A stretch of 60,810 nt of DNA from Spirochaetales bacterium (GTDB lineage: Bacteria > Spirochaetota > Spirochaetia > UBA9216), in NCBI GenBank assembly GCA_003245835.1, contig QKCC01000016.1:1-60810 (forward strand), written 5' to 3'. Below are positions 59,896 through 60,810 of this stretch, one piece after another. Position 1 is the first letter of the stretch; each line of letters opens with the position of its first letter. A model generated the notes under the pieces. That model had not been told where the DNA came from, did no database searches, and saw only the letters and a program-made list of their open reading frames with translations. Made by a program: the position numbers and the translations under genes.

Positions 59896-60810
59896 ATGGC
59901 GAACAACGTGACAATGGACCAATTAGTATCTCTGTGTAAACGCAGGGGATTTGTATATCAGTCGAGCGAGATCTACGGCGGGCTTTCTTCGGCCTGGGAC
60001 TACGGTCCGCTCGGTGTTGAACTTAAAAAGAACATCCAGAATGTCTGGTGGAAAGAGATGACCCAGCTTCACGACAACATCGTGGGAATCGATGCGGCTA
60101 TTCTTATGCATCCGCGCGTTTGGGAGGCTTCGGGCCATGTCGAGAATTTCTCGGACCCGCTTGTCGACTGCAAGCAGTGCAAGACGCGTTTCAGGGCGGA
60201 TCATCTTGATCAGGCTGTGCTTGATTCGAAGAAGTGTCCGGACTGCGGCGGCGAGCTGACGGAGCCCCGGCAGTTCAACCTGATGTTTCAGACCCACATG
60301 GGCCCGGTTGCGGACGCGGGTTCGGTTGTATACCTGAGGCCTGAAACGGCGCAGGGTATTTTTGTTAACTTCAAGAACGTTATGCAGTCAAGCCGCGTGA
60401 AGATTCCGTTCGGAATTGCGCAGGTGGGCAAGGCTTTCAGAAACGAGATTACTACCAAGAACTTTATCTTCAGGACCTGCGAGTTCGAGCAGATGGAGAT
60501 GCAGTTTTTTGTTAAGCCGGGCGAGGATGATAAGTGGTTCGGGTACTGGAAGGAACAGCGCTGGAACTACTACGTGAACAAGCTCGGCATCAATCCCGAG
60601 AGCATCAGGTGGCACCAGCACGGCCCGAACGAGCTTGCGCATTACGCGAAGGACGCGTATGACATCGAGTTTGATTTTCCGTTCGGTTTCAGCGAGCTTG
60701 AGGGTGTTCACAACAGAACAGATTTTGACCTTAGCCGTCACAGTGAATACTGCGGCAAAGAGATTAACTATATGGAGGAAGAGACCAAGGAAAGGTATAT
60801 TCCGTACGTA
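59896..60810 (+). CDS. glyS: Glycyl-tRNA synthetase, homodimeric type (5' part)
   Basis: The gene runs off the right end and is missing from the ORF track. The 305 residues seen begin [19 protein letters not shown]. They include [18 protein letters not shown], a zinc-ribbon-like pair ([16 protein letters not shown]), [16 protein letters not shown] and motif 2 [25 protein letters not shown] of class II synthetases. This is the single-chain alpha2 form, not the bacterial alpha2-beta2 form. The ATG follows AAGGTG. Confidence 0.95.
   Translation, partial: MANNVTMDQLVSLCKRRGFVYQSSEIYGGLSSAWDYGPLGVELKKNIQNVWWKEMTQLHDNIVGIDAAILMHPRVWEASGHVENFSDPLVDCKQCKTRFRADHLDQAVLDSKKCPDCGGELTEPRQFNLMFQTHMGPVADAGSVVYLRPETAQGIFVNFKNVMQSSRVKIPFGIAQVGKAFRNEITTKNFIFRTCEFEQMEMQFFVKPGEDDKWFGYWKEQRWNYYVNKLGINPESIRWHQHGPNELAHYAKDAYDIEFDFPFGFSELEGVHNRTDFDLSRHSEYCGKEINYMEEETKERYIPYV

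Overview
The window looks like a chromosomal segment of a free-living spirochaete (Spirochaetia). This is an inference from gene content and order: a M23 peptidase/bactofilin/YaaR/YaaT cluster, rpsT-hup-lnt, rho-rpmE, a TGS-uridine kinase fusion, GTP-type PEPCK, a cytoplasmic-looking chemoreceptor, and several two-domain signalling proteins of the kind common in treponemes and spirochaetas. Unlike host-restricted treponemes it carries de novo purine genes. No rRNA, tRNA, CRISPR array, phage or insertion sequence was found. Start codons are notably varied; at least nine genes appear to start with TTG.

Left part (1-7.5 kb): the 3' end of rlmB, then a leftward block tatD-dusB-(four-hairpin intergenic)-purF-purM-purN-purD-purE ending in a strong terminator. 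7.6-10.5 kb: a rightward envelope/morphogenesis block (M23 peptidase, bactofilin, YaaR, YaaT/RicT). 10.7-12.5 kb: a 56-aa zinc-ribbon protein missing from the ORF track, plsC (reverse), rpsT, hup. 12.5-15.5 kb: lnt, an atypical response regulator, a TPR fragment with a cyclase-like tail, and a second bactofilin. 15.7-17.8 kb: rho (with a long disordered N-terminus) and rpmE with a terminator. 17.8-25 kb: galK, surE, TPR proteins, a TPR/NHL/VWA exported protein, a Cys-cluster protein with a tandemly duplicated 3' end, PAP2 phosphatase, and an exported protein of unknown function.

Middle (25-37 kb): GTP-PEPCK; a soluble MCP with a C-terminal solute-binding domain; an OadA-like carboxyltransferase whose biotinyl domain lacks the biotin lysine; clpS-clpA-aat (a complete bacterial N-degron operon); a 417-bp gene-free stretch of nested GC-rich repeats; and a YtrA-type regulated ABC transporter operon with a DUF2807-type protein.

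Right part (37-60.8 kb): a leftward signalling block (degenerate HD-GYP, two unknown proteins, TGS-uridine kinase, Cache-GGDEF), then alanine-type aminotransferase, gltX, an RCC1-propeller lipoprotein, a PEGA-domain trypsin-like protease with a lipoprotein, a MarR-controlled heterodimeric ABC exporter, EIIA(Ntr)-type protein plus CPA2 antiporter with CBS pair, PPK2, a VapBC module with a duplicated translation start, a long inverted repeat, and the 5' part of glyS.

The most unusual items are the OadA-like protein without a biotinylation lysine, the MCP-SBP fusion, the receiver protein with Glu in place of the switch Lys, the hairpin array before purF, and the duplicated CDS 3' end at 23.1 kb. 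All calls are from reading the sequence; no database search was possible.
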